Assembly: GCA_035048495.1 (NCBI GenBank) | Contig: JASUTR010000244.1 | Span: forward strand, 186,001 to 250,000 | Origin: Euptelea pleiosperma | Lineage: Eukaryota; Streptophyta; Magnoliopsida; Ranunculales; Eupteleaceae | Length of the DNA: 64,000 nt | Reading direction: 5' to 3' | In this document: piece by piece, positions 48,586 through 61,455 of the stretch | Numbering within the stretch: position 1 is the stretch's first letter | How the letters are laid out: each line of letters starts with the position of its first letter | The notes under the pieces: model-generated | The model's input: only the letters and a program-made list of their open reading frames with translations | Database searches by the model: none | What the model was told of the DNA's origin: nothing | Made by a program: the position numbers and the translations under genes

Positions 48586-50643
48586 CAACGTCTCAAATTG
48601 GACTCAGTTTGTGAGTTACATTCCGAAGCCTATAACTTGTGACTTTTTCGCAACCGGACCTCGTAATTGGACTCAAACTCTTCCATTACTATTGTTTCAA
48701 CACATTTAAAGTGTTGGAACAAGATTCGGGACAGTCGAAACAAGTTAGCTCCATCCGTGCGTCAACGTCTAAAATTGGACTCAGTTTGTGTGTTACATTC
48801 AGAAGCCTATAACTTGTGACTTTTTCGCAACCGGACCTCATAATTGGACTCAAACTCTTCCATTACTATGTTTCAACACATTTGAAGTGTTGAAACAAGA
48901 TTCGGGACAGTCGAAACATGTTAGCTCCATCCGTGCGTCAACGCCTCAAATTGGACTCAGTTTGTGTGTTACATTCAGAAGCCTATAAGTTGTGACTTTT
49001 TCGCAACCGGACCTCGTAATTGGACTCATACTCTTCCATTACTATTGTTTCAACACATTTGAAGTGTTGGAACAAGATTAGGAGCAGTCGAAGCAAGTTG
49101 GCTCCATCCGTGCGTCAATGTCATTAATTGGACTCAGTTTGTGAGTTACATTCCGAAGCCTATAACTTGTGACTTTTTCGCAACCGGACCTCGTAATTGG
49201 ACTCAAACTCTTCCATTACTATTGTTTCAACACATTTGAAGTGTTGAAACAAGATTCGGGACAGTCGAAACATGTTAGCTCCATCCGTGCGTCAACGCCT
49301 CAAATTGGACTCAGTTTGTGTGTTACATTCAGAAGCCTATAAGTTGTGACTTTTTCGCAACCGGACCTCGTAATTGGGCTCATACTCTTCCATTACTATT
49401 GTTTCAACACATTTGAAGTGTTGGAACAAGATTAGGAGCAGTCGAAGCAAGTTGGCTCCATCCGTGCGTCAATGTCATTAATTGGACTAAGTTTGTGTGT
49501 TACATTCAGAAGCCTATAACTTGTAACTTTTTCGCAATCGGACCTCGTAATTGGACACAAACTCTTCCATTACTATTGGTTCAAAACATTTGAAGTGTTG
49601 GATCAAGATTCGGGACAGTCGAAATAAGTTGGCTCCATCCGTGCGTCAATGTCATTAATTGGACTAAGTTTGTGTGTTACATTCAGAAGCCTATAACTTG
49701 TAACTTTTTCGCAATCGGACCTCGTAATTGGACACAAACTCTTCCATTACTATTGGTTCAAAACATTTGAAGTGTTGGAACAAGATTCGAGACAGTCAAA
49801 ATAAATTAGCTCCATCCGTCCGTCAACGTCACAAATTGGACTCAGTTTGTGAGTTACATTCCGAAGCCTATAACTTGTGACTTTTTCGCAACTGGACCTC
49901 GTAATTGGACTCAAACTCTTCCATTACTATTGTTTCAACACATTTAAAGTGTTAGAACAAGATTCGGGACAGTCGAAACAAGTTAGCTCCATCCGTGCGT
50001 CAATGTCTCAAATTGGACTCAGTTTGTGTGTTACATTCAGAATCCTATAACTTGTGACTTTTTCGCAACCGGACCTCGTAATTGGACTCAAACTCTTCCA
50101 TTACTATTGTTTCAACACATTTGAAGTGTTGGAAGAAGATTCGGGGCAGTCGAAACAAGTTAGCTCCATCCGTGCGTCAACGTCTCAAATTGGACTCAGT
50201 TTGTGTGTTACATTCAGAAGCCTATAACTTGTGACTTTTTCGCAACCGGACCTCATAATTGGACTCAAACTCTTCTATTACTATGTTTCAACACATTTGA
50301 AGTGTTGAAACAAGATTCGGGACAGTCGAAACATGTTAGCTCCATCCGTGCGTCAACGCCTCAAATTGGACTCAGTTTGTGTGTTACATTCAGAAGCCTA
50401 TAAGTTGTGACTTTTTTCGCAACCGGACCTCGTAATTGGACTCATACTTTTCCATTACTATTGTTTCAACACATTTGAAGTGTTGGAACAAGATTAAGAG
50501 CAGTCGAAGCAAGTTGGCTCCATCCGTGCGTCAATGTCATTAATTGGACTAAGTTTGTGTGTTACATTCAGAAGCCTATAACTTGTAACTTTTTCGCAAT
50601 CGGACCTTGTAATTGGACACAAACTCTTCCATTACTATTGGTT
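48586..50643 (+). repeat. Mixed monomers, paralogue of 30858-32913
   Basis: Same order as 30858-32913 (GTGAGTTAC, GTCTAAAATTGG, GCGTCAACGCCTC, the repeated two-monomer segment, two successive ATTGGTTCAAAAC e-type monomers, ATTGGGCTCATAC) without the extra indels seen there. Confidence 0.92.
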
Positions 50644-52295
50644 CAAAACATTTGAAGTGTTGGAACAAGATTCGGGACAGTCGAAATAAGTTAGGTCCAT
50701 CCGTGCGTCAACGTCTCAAATTGGACTCAGTTTGTGTGTTACATTCCGAAGCCTATAACTTTTGACTTTTTCGCAACCGGACCTCGTAATTGGACTCAAA
50801 CTCTTCCATTATTATTTTTTCAACACATTTAAAGTATTAGAAGAAGATTCGGGACAGGCGGAACAAGTGTGCTCTATTCGTTCGTCAATGTTTCTAACTG
50901 GAATCAGTTTTTGTTTTTCATTCGTAAGCTTATAATTATTGACTTTTTCGCACTCGGACCACGTAATTGGACTCAAACTCCCCAATTACTATTGTTTCAA
51001 CAGATTTGAAGTGTTGGAACAAGATTCGGACAGTCGAAACAAGTTAGGTCCATCCGTTCGTCAACGTCTCAAATTGGACACGGTTTGTGTTACATTCCGA
51101 AGTATATAACTTGTGACTTTTTTGCAACCGGACCTTATAATTAGACTCAAACTCTTCAATTACTATTGTTTCAACAGATTTGAAGTGTTAGAACAATATT
51201 TGGGACAGTCGAAAAAAGTTAGCTCCATCTGTGCGTCAACGTATCAAATTGGACTCAGTTTGTGTGCTACATTCTGAAGCCAATAATTTATGACTTTTTC
51301 GCAACCGGACCTCGTAATTAAACTCGAATTCTTCCATTACTATTGTTTCAACACATTTGAAGTGTTGGAACAAGATTCGGGGCAGTCGAAACAAGTTAGC
51401 TCCATCCGTGCGTGGTGTTTAATTGGACTAAGTTTGTGTGTTACAATCAGAAGCCTATAACTTGTAACATTTTCGCAATCGGACCTCGTAATTGGAAACA
51501 AACTATTCCATTACTATTGTTTCAACACATTTGAAGTGTTGGAACAAGATTCGGGGCAGTCGAAACAAGTTAGCTCCATCCAGGCGTCAATTTCTTTAAT
51601 TGGACTCAGTTTGTGTGTTACATTCCGAAGCCTATAACTTGTAACTTTTTCGTAATCGGACCTCGTAATTGGACACAAACTCTTCCATTACTATTGGTTT
51701 AACATATTTGAAGTGTTGAAACAAGATTCGGGACAGTCGAAACATGTTAGCTCCATCCGTGCGTCAACGTCTCAAATTGGACTCAGTTTGTGTGTTACAT
51801 TCAGAAGCCTAGATGTTGTGACTTTTTCGCAATCAGACCTCGTAATTGGACTCAAACTCTTCCATTACTATTGGTTCAACACATTTGAAGTGTTGGAACA
51901 GGATTAGGGTCAGTCGAAACAAGTTGGCTCCATCCGTGCGTCAATGTCATTAATTGGACTCAGTTTGTGATTTACATTCTGAAGCCTATAACTTGTGACT
52001 TTTTTGCAACCGGACCTCATAATTGAACTCAAACTCTTCCATTACTATTGTTTCAACACATTTGAAGTGTTGAAACAAGATTCGGGACAGTCGAAACATG
52101 TTAGCTCCATCCGTGCGTCGACGTCTCAAATTGGACTCAGTTTGTGTGTTACATTCAGAAGCCTATAACTTGTGACTTTTTCGCAACCGGACCTCGTAAT
52201 TGGACTCAAACTCTTCCATTACTATTGTTTCAACACATTTGAAGTGTTGGAACAAGATTCGGGACAGTCGAAACAAGTTAGCTCCATCCGTGCGT
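50644..52295 (+). repeat. A block 7
   Basis: A 1652-bp A block with GTATTAGAAGAAG at 50834. It shares GGAAACAAAC and GGAACAGGATTAG with A block 4. Confidence 0.92.
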
Positions 52296-53534
52296 CAACG
52301 TCTCAAATTGGACTCAGTTTGTGTGTTACATTCAGAAGCCAATAAGTTGTGACTTTTTCGCAATCGGACCTCGTAATTGGACTCATACTCTTCCATTACT
52401 ATTGTTTCAACACATTTGAAGTGTTGGAACAAGATTAGGAGCAGTCGAAACAAGTTGGCTCCATCCGTGCGTCAATGTCATTAATTGGACTCAGTTTGTG
52501 TGTTACATTCAGAAGCCTATAACTTGTGACTTTTTCGCAATCGGACCTCGTAATTGGACTCAAACTCTTCCATTACTATTGGTTCAACACATTTGAAGTG
52601 TTGGAACAAGATTAGGGTCAGTCGAAACAAGTTAGCTCCATCCGTGCGTCAACGTCTCAAATTGGACTCAGTTTGTGTGTTACATTAAGAAGCCTATAAC
52701 TTGTGACTTTTTCGCAACCGGACCTCGTAATTGGACTCAAACTCTTCCATTACTATTGTTTCAACACATTTGAAGTGTTGGAACAAGATTAGGAGCAGTC
52801 GAAACAAGTTGGCTCCATCCGTGCGTCAATGTCATTAATTGGACTAAGTTTGTGTGTTACATTCAGAAGCCTATAACTTGTAACTTTTTCGCAATCGGAC
52901 CTCGTAATTGGACAGAAACTCTTCCATTACTATTGGTTCAACATATTTGAAGTGTTGAAACAAGATTCGGGACAGTCGAATCATGTTAGCTCCATCCGTG
53001 CGTCAACGTCTCAAATTGGACTCAGTTTGTGTGTTACATTCAGAAGCCTAGAAGTTCTGACTTTTTCGCAATCGGACCTCGTAATTGGACTCAAACTCTT
53101 CCATTACTATTGTTTCAACACATTTGAAGTGTTGGAACAAGATTCGTGACAGTCGAAACAAGTTAGGTCCATCCGTGCGTCAACGTCTCAAAATGGACTC
53201 AGTTTGTGTGTTACATTCCGAAGCCTATAAATTGTGACTTTGTCGCAACCGGACCTCATAATTTTACTCAAACTCTTCCATTACTATTGTTTCAAAACAT
53301 TTGAAGTGTTGGAACAAGATTCGGGACAGTCGAAATAAATTAGCTTCATCCGTGCGTCAACGTCTCAAATTGGACCCAGTTTGTGTGATACATTCCGAAA
53401 CCTATAACTTCTGCCTTTTTCGCAACCGGACCTCGTAATTGGACTCAAACTCTTCCATTATTATTGTTTCAACACATTTAAAGTATTGGAACAAGATTCG
53501 GAACTGGCAGAACAAATTTGCTCTATTCGTTCGT
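52296..53534 (+). repeat. H8 unit after A block 7 (b-h)
   Basis: Seven monomers b to h, exactly 7 x 177 = 1239 bp, with CTAGAAGTTCTGAC in f and CGGAACTGGCAG at 53499. The following a monomer is truncated. Confidence 0.93.
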
Positions 53535-53630
53535 CAATGTCTCTAATTGGACTCAGTTTGTGTGTTTCCTTCATAAGCCTATAATTACAAGATTCGGGAC
53601 AGTCGAAACAAGTTAGCTGCATCCGTGCGT
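53535..53630 (+). repeat. Truncated a-type monomer (96 bp)
   Basis: GCCTATAATTAC jumps to AAGATTCGGGAC near 53588, an 81-bp deletion. TAC precedes the gap in the a monomer and ACAAG follows it, so the junction has at most 2 bp (AC) of homology. Confidence 0.9.
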
Positions 53631-56600
53631 CAACGTCTCAAATTGGACTCTGTTTGTGTGTTACATTCCGAAGCCTATAACTTGTGACTTTTTCCCAACC
53701 GGACCTCGTAATTAGACTCGAATTCTTCCATTACTATTGTTTCAACACATTTGAAGTGTTGGAACAAGATTCGGGACAGTCGAAAAAAGTTAGCTCCATC
53801 CGTGCGTCAATGTTTTCAATTGGACTCAGTTTGTGTGTTACATTCCGAAGCCTATAACTTGTGACTTTTTCGCAACCGGACCTCGTAATTGGACTCAAAC
53901 TCTTCCATTACTATTGTTTCAACACATTTGATTGTTGGAACAAGATTCGGGATAGTCGAAACATGTTAGCTCCATTCGTGCGTCAACGTCTCAAATTGGA
54001 TTAAGTTTGTATGTTACATTCCGAATCCTATAACTTGTGACTTTTTCGCAACCGGACCTCGTAATTGGACTCAAACTCTTCCATTACTATTGTTTCAACA
54101 CATTTGAATGTTGGAACAAGATTCGGGATAGTCGAAACATGTTAGCTCCATTCGTGTGTCAATGTCTCAAATTGGATTCAGTTTGTGTGTTACATTCCGA
54201 AGCCTATAACATGTGACTTTTTCGCAACCGGACCTCGTAATTGGACTCAAACGATTCCATTACTATTTTTTCAACACATTTAAAGTGTTGGAACAAGATT
54301 CGGGACAGTCGAAACAAGTTAGCTCCATCCGTGCGTCAACGGCTCAAATTGGACTCAGTTTGTGTGTTACATTCCGAAGCCTATAACTTGTGACTTTTTC
54401 GCAATCGGACCTCGTAATTGGACTCAAACTCTTCCATTACTATTGTTTCAACACATTTAAAGTGTTAGAACAAGATTCGGGACAGTCGAAACAAGTTAGC
54501 TCCATCCGTGCGTCAACGTCTCAAATTGGACTCAGTTTGTGTGTTACATTCAGAATCCTATAACTTGTGACTTTTTCGCAACCGGACCTCGTAATTGGAC
54601 TCAAACTCTTCCATTACTATTGTTTCAACACATTTGAAGTGTTGGAAGAAGATTCGGGGCAGTCGAAACAAGTTAGCTCCATCCGGGCGTCAATTTCTTT
54701 AATTGGACTCAGTTTGTGTGTTACATTCTGAAGCCTATAAATTGTGACTTTGTCGCAACCGGACCTCATAATTTTACTCAAACTCTTTCATTACTATTGT
54801 TTCAAAACATTTGAAGTGTTGGAACAAGATTCGAGACAGTCGAAACAAATTAGCTCCATCCGTGCGTCAACGTCACAAATTGAACTCAGTTTGTGAGTTA
54901 CATTCCGAAGCCTATAACTTGTGACTTTTTCGCAACTGGACCTCGTAATTGGACTCAAACCCTTCCATTACTATTGTTTCAACACATTTAAAGTGTTGGA
55001 ACAAGATTCGGGACAGTCGAAACAAGTTAGCTCCATCCGTGCGTCAACGTCTCAAATTGGACTCAGTTTGTGAGTTACATTGCGAAGCCTATAACTTGTG
55101 ACTTTTTTGCAACCGGACCTCGTAATTGGACTCAAACTCTTCCATTACTATTGTTTCAACACATTTGAAGTGTTGGAACAAGATTCGTGACAGTCGAAAC
55201 AAGTTAGGTCCATCCGTGCGTCAACGTCTCAAATTGGACTCAGTTTGTGTGTTACATTCCGAAGCCTATAACTTGTGATTTTTTCGCAACCGGACCTCGT
55301 AATTGGACTCAAACTCTTCCATTACTATTGTTTCAACACATTTGAAGTGTTGGAACAAGATTCGGGACAGTCGAAACAAGTTAGCTCCATCCGTGCGTCA
55401 ATGTCATTAATTGGACTCAGTTTGTGTGTTACATTCAGAAGCCTATAACTAGTGACTTTTTCGCAACCGGACCTCATAATTGGACTCAAACTCGTCCATT
55501 ACTATTGTTTTAACACATTTGAATGTTGGAACAAGATTCGGGACAGTCGAAACATGTTAGCTCCATTCGTGCGTCAATGTCTTCAATTGGACTCAGTTTG
55601 TGTGTTACATTCCGAAGCCTATAACTTGTGACTTTTTCGCAACCGGACCTCGTAATTGGACTCAAACTCTTCCATTACTATTGTTTCAACACATTTGAAT
55701 GTTGGAACAAGATACGGGATAGTCAAAACATGTTAGCTCCATTCGTGCGTCAACCTTTCAAATTGGATTCAGTTTGTATGTTACATTCCGAATCCTATAA
55801 CTTGTGACTTTTTCGCAACCGGACCTCGTAATTGGACTCAAACTCTTCCATTACTATTGTTTCAACACATTTGAATGTTGGAACAAGATTCGGGATAGTC
55901 GAAACATGTTAGCTCCATTCGTGCGTCAATGTCTGAAATTGGATTCAGTTTGTGTGTTACATTCCGAAGCCTATAACTTGTGACTTTTTCGCAACCGGAC
56001 CTCGTAATTGGACTCAAACGATTCCATTACTATTTTTTCAACACATTTAAAGTGTTGGAACAAGATTCGGGACAGTCGAAACAAGTTAGCTCCATCCGTG
56101 CGTCAACGGCTCAAATTGGACTCAGTTTGTGTGTTACATTCCGAAGCCTATAACTTGTGACTTTTTCGCAATCGGACCTCGTAATTGGACTCAAACTCTT
56201 CCATTACTATTGTTTCAACACATTTAAAGTGTTAGAACAAGATTCGGGACAGTCGAAACAAGTTAGCTCCATCCGTGCGTCAACGTCTCAAATTGGACTC
56301 AGTTTGTGTGTTACATTCAGAATCCTATAACTTGTGACTTTTTCGCAACCGGACCTCGTAATTGAACTCAAACTCTTCCATTACTATTGTTTCAACACAT
56401 TTAAAGTGTTGGAACAAGATTCGGGACAGTCGAAACAAGTTAGCTCCATCCGTGCGTCAACGTCTCAAATTGGACTCAGTTTGTGAGTTACATTCCGAAG
56501 CCTATAACTTGTGACTTTTTCGCAACCGGACCTCGTAATTGGACTCAAACTCTTCCATTACTATTGTTTCAACACATTTGAAGTGTTGGAACAAGATTCG

Positions 56601-58336
56601 TGACAGTCGAAACAAGTTAGGTCCATCCGTGCGTCAACGTCTCAAATTGGACTCAGTTTGTGTGTTACATTCCGAAGCCTATAACTTGTGACTTTTTCGC
56701 AACCGGACCTCGTAATTGGACTCAAACTCTTCCATTACTATTGTTTCAACACATTTGAAGTGTTGGAACAAGATTCGGGACAGTCGAAACATGTTAGCTC
56801 CATTCGTGCGTCAACGTCTCAAATTGGATTCAGTTGGTGTTTTACATTCCGAAGCCTATAACTTGTGACTTTTTCGCAACCGGACCTCGTAATTGGACTC
56901 AAACTCTTCCATTACTATTGTTTCAACACATTTGAAGTGTTGGAACAAGATTCGTGACAGTCGAAACAAGTTAGGTCCATCCGTGCGTCAACGTCTCAAA
57001 ATGGACTCAGTTTGTAACAACATTCCGAAGCCTATAAATTGTGACTTTGTCGCAACCGGACCTCATAATTTTACTCAAACTCTTTCATTACTATTGTTTC
57101 AAAACATTTGAAGTGTTGGAACAAGATTCGGGACAGTCGAAACAAGTTAGCTCCATCCGTGCGTCAACGTCTCAAATTGGACTCAGTTTGTGAGTTACAT
57201 TCCGAAGCCTATAACTTGTGACTTTTTCGCAACCGGACCTCGTAATTGGACTCAAACTCTTCCATTACTATTGTTTCAACACATTTAAAGTGTTGGAACA
57301 AGATTCGGGACAGTCGAAACAAGTTAGCTCCATCCGTGCGTCAACGTCTAAAATTGGACTCATTTTGTGTGTTACATTCAGAAGCCTATAACTTGTGACT
57401 TTTTCGCAACCGGACCTCATAATTGGACTCAAACTCTTCCATTACTATGTTTCAACACATTTGAAGTGTTGAAACAAGATTCGGGACAGTCGAAACATGT
57501 TAGCTCCATCCGTGCGTCAACGCCTCAAATTGGACTCAGTTTGTGTGTTACATTCAGAAGCCTATAAGTTGTGACTTTTTCGCAACCGGACCTCGTAATT
57601 GGACTCATACTCTTCCATTACTATTGTTTCAACACATTTGAAGTGTTGGAACAAGATTAGGAGCAGTCGAAGCAAGTTGGCTCCATCCGTGCGTCAATGT
57701 CATTAATTGGACTCAGTTTGTGAGTTACATTCCGAAGCCTATAACTTGTGACTTTTTCGCAACCGGACCTCGTAATTGGACTCAAACTCTTCCATTACTA
57801 TTGTTTCAACACATTTAAAGTGTTGGAACAAGATTCGGGACAGTCGAAACAAGTTAGGTCCATCCGTGCGTCAACGTCTCAAATTGGACTCAGTTTGTGT
57901 GTTACATTCAGAAGCCTATAACTTGTGACTTTTTCGCAACTGGACCTCATAATTGGACTCAAACTCTTCCATTACTATGTTTCAACACATTTGAAGTGTT
58001 GAAACAAGATTCGGGACAGTCGAAACATGTTAGCTCCATCCGTGCGTCAACGCCTCAAATTGGACTCAGTTTGTGTGTTACATTCAGAAGCCTATAAGTT
58101 GTGACTTTTTCGCAACCGGACCTCGTAATTGGGCTCATACTCTTCCATTACTATTGTTTCAACACATTTGAAGTGTTGGAACAAGATTAGGAGCAGTCGA
58201 AGCAAGTTGGCTCCATCCGTGCGTCAATGTCATTAATTGGACTAAGTTTGTGTGTTACATTCAGAAGCCTATAACTTGTAACTTTTTCGCAATCGGACCT
58301 CGTAATTGGACACAAACTCTTCCATTACTATTGGTT
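53587..58336 (+). repeat. Super-repeat copy 3, partial and rearranged
   Basis: Follows the left part of copies 1 and 2: CATTTGATTGTTG at 53930, CAAACGATTCC at 54251 and 56018 (about 10 monomers apart), CTCGTCCATTAC at 55493, GTCTGAAATTGG at 55931. A g-like monomer reads GTTTGTAACAACATTCC near 57011, unique to this region and its two local copies. The spacing from the TTACTATGTTTC monomers to the next A-type monomer is 531 bp shorter than in copy 1. Confidence 0.85.
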
Positions 58337-58736
58337 CAAAACATTTGAAGTGTTGGATCAAGATTCGGGACAGTCGAAATAAGTTAGCTCCATCCGTGCG
58401 TCAACGTCTCAAATTGGACTCAGTTTGTGTGTTACATTCCGAAGCCTATAACTTGTGACTTTTTCGCAACCGGACCTCGTAATTGGACTCAAACTCTTCC
58501 ATTATTATTTTTTCAACACATTTGAAGTATTAGAAGAAGATTCGGGACAGGCGGAACAAGTGTGCTCTATTCGTTCGTCAATGTTTCTAACTAGAATCAG
58601 TTTTTGTTTTTCATTCGTAAGCCTATAATTATTGACTTTTTCGCAATCGGACCTCGTAATTGGACACAAACTCTTCCATTACTATTGTTTCAACACATTT
58701 AAAGTGTTGGAACAAGATTCGGGACAGTCGAAACAA
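58337..58736 (+). repeat. Shortened A-type segment
   Basis: Has CAAAACATTTG, ATTATTTTTTCAAC, GTATTAGAAGAAG (58527), GGACAGGCGG and TTTCTAACTAGAATCAG, then returns to ordinary monomers (GTAAGCCTATAATTATTG followed by GGACCTCGTAATTGGACACAAAC). The rest of the A block, with the 174-176 bp monomers and AAGCTT, is missing. The predicted position for a faithful third copy would be near 58726. Confidence 0.85.
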
Positions 58737-59090
58737 GTTAGCTCCATCCGTGCGTCAACGTCTCAAATTGGACTCAGTTTGTGTGTTATATTCAGAAGCC
58801 TATAACTTGTGACTTTTTCGCAACCGGACCTCGTAATTGGACTCAAACTCTTCCATTACTATTGTTTCAACACATTTCAAGTGTTGGAACAAGATTCCGG
58901 GCAGTCGAAACAAGTTAGCTCCATCCAGGCGTCAATTTCTTTAATTGGACTCAGTTTGTGTGTTACATTCCGAAGCCTATAACTTGTAACTTTTTCGTAA
59001 TCGGACCTCGTAATTGGACACAAACTCTTCCATTACTATTGGTTTAACATATTTGAAGTGTTAAACCAAGATTCGGGACAGTCGAAACAT
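58737..59090 (+). repeat. 354-bp dimer, copy 1
   Basis: Two monomers marked by GTGTTATATTCAG, CATTTCAAGTGTTGG, GATTCCGGGCAG, ATCCAGGCGTC and GTTAAACCAAG. The pair is repeated immediately downstream; GTGTTATATTC occurs at about 58785 and 59139, 354 bp apart. Confidence 0.92.
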
Positions 59091-59444
59091 GTTAGCTCCA
59101 TCCGTGCGTCAACGTCTCAAATTGGACTCAGTTTGTGTGTTATATTCAGAAGCCTATAACTTGTGACTTTTTCGCAACCGGACCTCGTAATTGGACTCAA
59201 ACTCTTCCATTACTATTGTTTCAACACATTTCAAGTGTTGGAACAAGATTCCGGGCAGTCGAAACAAGTTAGCTCCATCCAGGCGTCAATTTCTTTAATT
59301 GGACTCAGTTTGTGTGTTACATTCCGAAGCCTATAACTTGTAACTTTTTCGTAATCGGACCTCGTAATTGGACACAAACTCTTCCATTACTATTGGTTTA
59401 ACATATTTGAAGTGTTAAACCAAGATTCGGGACAGTCGAAACAT
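59091..59444 (+). repeat. 354-bp dimer, copy 2
   Basis: Repeats 58737-59090 with all its unusual marks. Homology continues until about 59498, where GTGTTACATTC replaces GTGTTATATTC. ATCCAGGCGTC and GGTTTAACATATTTG are shared with the end of the A block, so the dimer derives partly from it. Confidence 0.92.
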
Positions 59445-61455
59445 GTTAGCTCCATCCGTGCGTCAACGTCTCAAATTGGACTCAGTTTGTGTGTTACATT
59501 CAGAAGCCTAGAAGTTGTGACTTTTTCGCAATCGGACCTCGTAATTGGACTCAAACTCTTCCATTACTATTGGTTCAACACATTTGAAGTGTTGGAACAA
59601 GATTAGGGTCAGTCGAAACAAGTTGGCTCCATCCGTGCGTCAATGTCATTAATTGGACTCAGTTTGTGATTTACATTCTGAAGCCTATAACTTGTGACTT
59701 TTTCGCAACCGGACCTCGTAATTGGACTCAAACTCTTCCATTACTATTGTTTCAACACATTTGAAGTGTTGGAACAAGATTCGGGACAGTCGAAACATGT
59801 TAACTCCATCCGTGCGTCGACGTCTCAAATTGGACTCAGCTTGTGTGTTACATTCCGAAGCCTATAACTTGTGACTTTTTCGCAACCGGACCTCGTAATT
59901 GGAACAAGATTCGGGACAGTCGAAACAAGTTAGCTCCATCCGTGCGTCAACGTCTCAAATTGGACTCAGTTTGTGTGTTACATTCAGAAGCCAATAAGTT
60001 GTGACTTTTTCGCAATCGGACCTCGTAATTGGACTCAAACTCTTCCATTACTATTGTTTCAACACATTTGAAATGTTGGAACAAGATTCGGGACAGTCGA
60101 AACAAGTTAGCTCCATCCGTGCGTCAACGTCACAAATTGGACTCAGTTTGTGTGTTACATTCCGAAGCCTATAACTTGTGACTTTTTCGCAACCGGACCT
60201 CGTAATTGGACTCAAACTCTTCCATTACTATTGTTTCAACACATTTGAAGTGTTGGAACAAGATTCGGGACAGTCGAAACAAGTTAGCTCCATCCGTGCG
60301 TCAACGTCTCAAATTGGACTCAGTTTGTGTGTTACATTCAGAAGCCAATAAGTTGTGACTTTTTCGCAATCGGACCTCGTAATCGGACTCATACTCTTCC
60401 ATTACTATTGTTTCAACACATTTGAAGTGTTGGAACAAGATTAGGAGCAGTCGAAACAAGTTGGCTCCATCCGTGCGTCAATGTCATTAATTGGACTCAG
60501 TTTGTGTGTTACATTCAGAAGCCTATAACTTGTGACTTTTTCGCAATCGGACCTCGTAATTGGACTCAAACTCTTCCATTACTATTGTTTCAACACATTT
60601 GAAGTGTTGGAACAAGATTCGTGACAGTCGAAACAAGTTAGGTCCATCCGTGCGTCAACGTCTCAAAATGGACTCAGTTTGTAACAACATTCCGAAGCCT
60701 ATAAATTGTGACTTTGTCGCAACCGGACCTCATAATTTTACTCAAACTCTTTCATTACTATTGTTTCAAAACATTTGAAGTGTTGGAACAAGATTCGAGA
60801 CAGTCGAAACAAGTTAGCTCCATCCGTGCGTCAACGTCTCAAATTGGACTCAGTTTGTGAGTTACATTCCGAAGCCTATAACTTGTGACTTTTTCGCAAC
60901 CGGACCTCGTAATTGGACTCAAACTCTTCCATTACTATTGTTTCAACACATTTAAAGTGTTGGAACAAGATTCGGGACAGTCGAAACAAGTTAGCTCCAT
61001 CCGCGCGTCAACGTCTAAAATTGGACTCAGTTTGTGTGTTACATTCAGAAGCCTATAACTTGTGACTTTTTCGCAACCGGACCTCATAATTGGACTCAAA
61101 CTCTTCCATTACTATGTTTCAACACATTTGAAGTGTTGAAACAAGATTCGGGACAGTCGAAACATGTTAGCTCCATCCGTGCGTCAACGCCTCAAATTGG
61201 ACTCAGTTTGTGTGTTACATTCAGAAGCCTATAAGTTGTGACTTTTTCGCAACCGGACCTCGTAATTGGACTCATACTCTTCCATTACTATTGTTTCAAC
61301 ACATTTGAAGTGTTGGAACAAGATTAGGAGCAGTCGAAGCAAGTTGGCTCCATCCGTGCGTCAATGTCATTAATTGGACTAAGTTTGTGTGTTACATTCA
61401 GAAGCCTATAACTTGTAACTTTTTCGCAATCGGACCTCGTAATTGGACACAAACT
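59445..61455 (+). repeat. Mixed monomers with H8-like pieces
   Basis: Includes an f-like monomer (CCTAGAAGTTG) ending in c-type GATTAGGGTCAG, a GCGTCGACGTC monomer as in A blocks, the 130-bp truncated monomer at 59818-59947, b-like monomers (GCCAATAAGTTG near 59988 and 60345), and a segment near 60560-61455 that matches 56893 onward (offset 3667, including GTTTGTAACAACATTCC). Confidence 0.85.
59818..59947 (+). repeat. 130-bp truncated monomer
   Basis: CTCGTAATTGGA joins ACAAGATTCGGG near 59903, deleting 47 bp. The two ends in a typical monomer are AATTGGACTC and GTTGGAACAAG, so TTGGA microhomology spans the junction. Confidence 0.92.

Larger units (their letters stand above)
35855..53586 (+). 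repeat. Super-repeat copy 2 (about 17.7 kb)
   Basis: Second copy of the super-repeat, defined by the same landmarks as copy 1. It shares with copy 3 the deletion junction at its left edge, GTTAGCTGCATCC, and CTCGTCCATTAC (37774, 55493), where copy 1 has intact or consensus sequence, so copies 2 and 3 are closer to each other there. From about 40.8 to 53.5 kb it follows copy 1 (23.1-35.8 kb) with very few differences. Confidence 0.85.
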
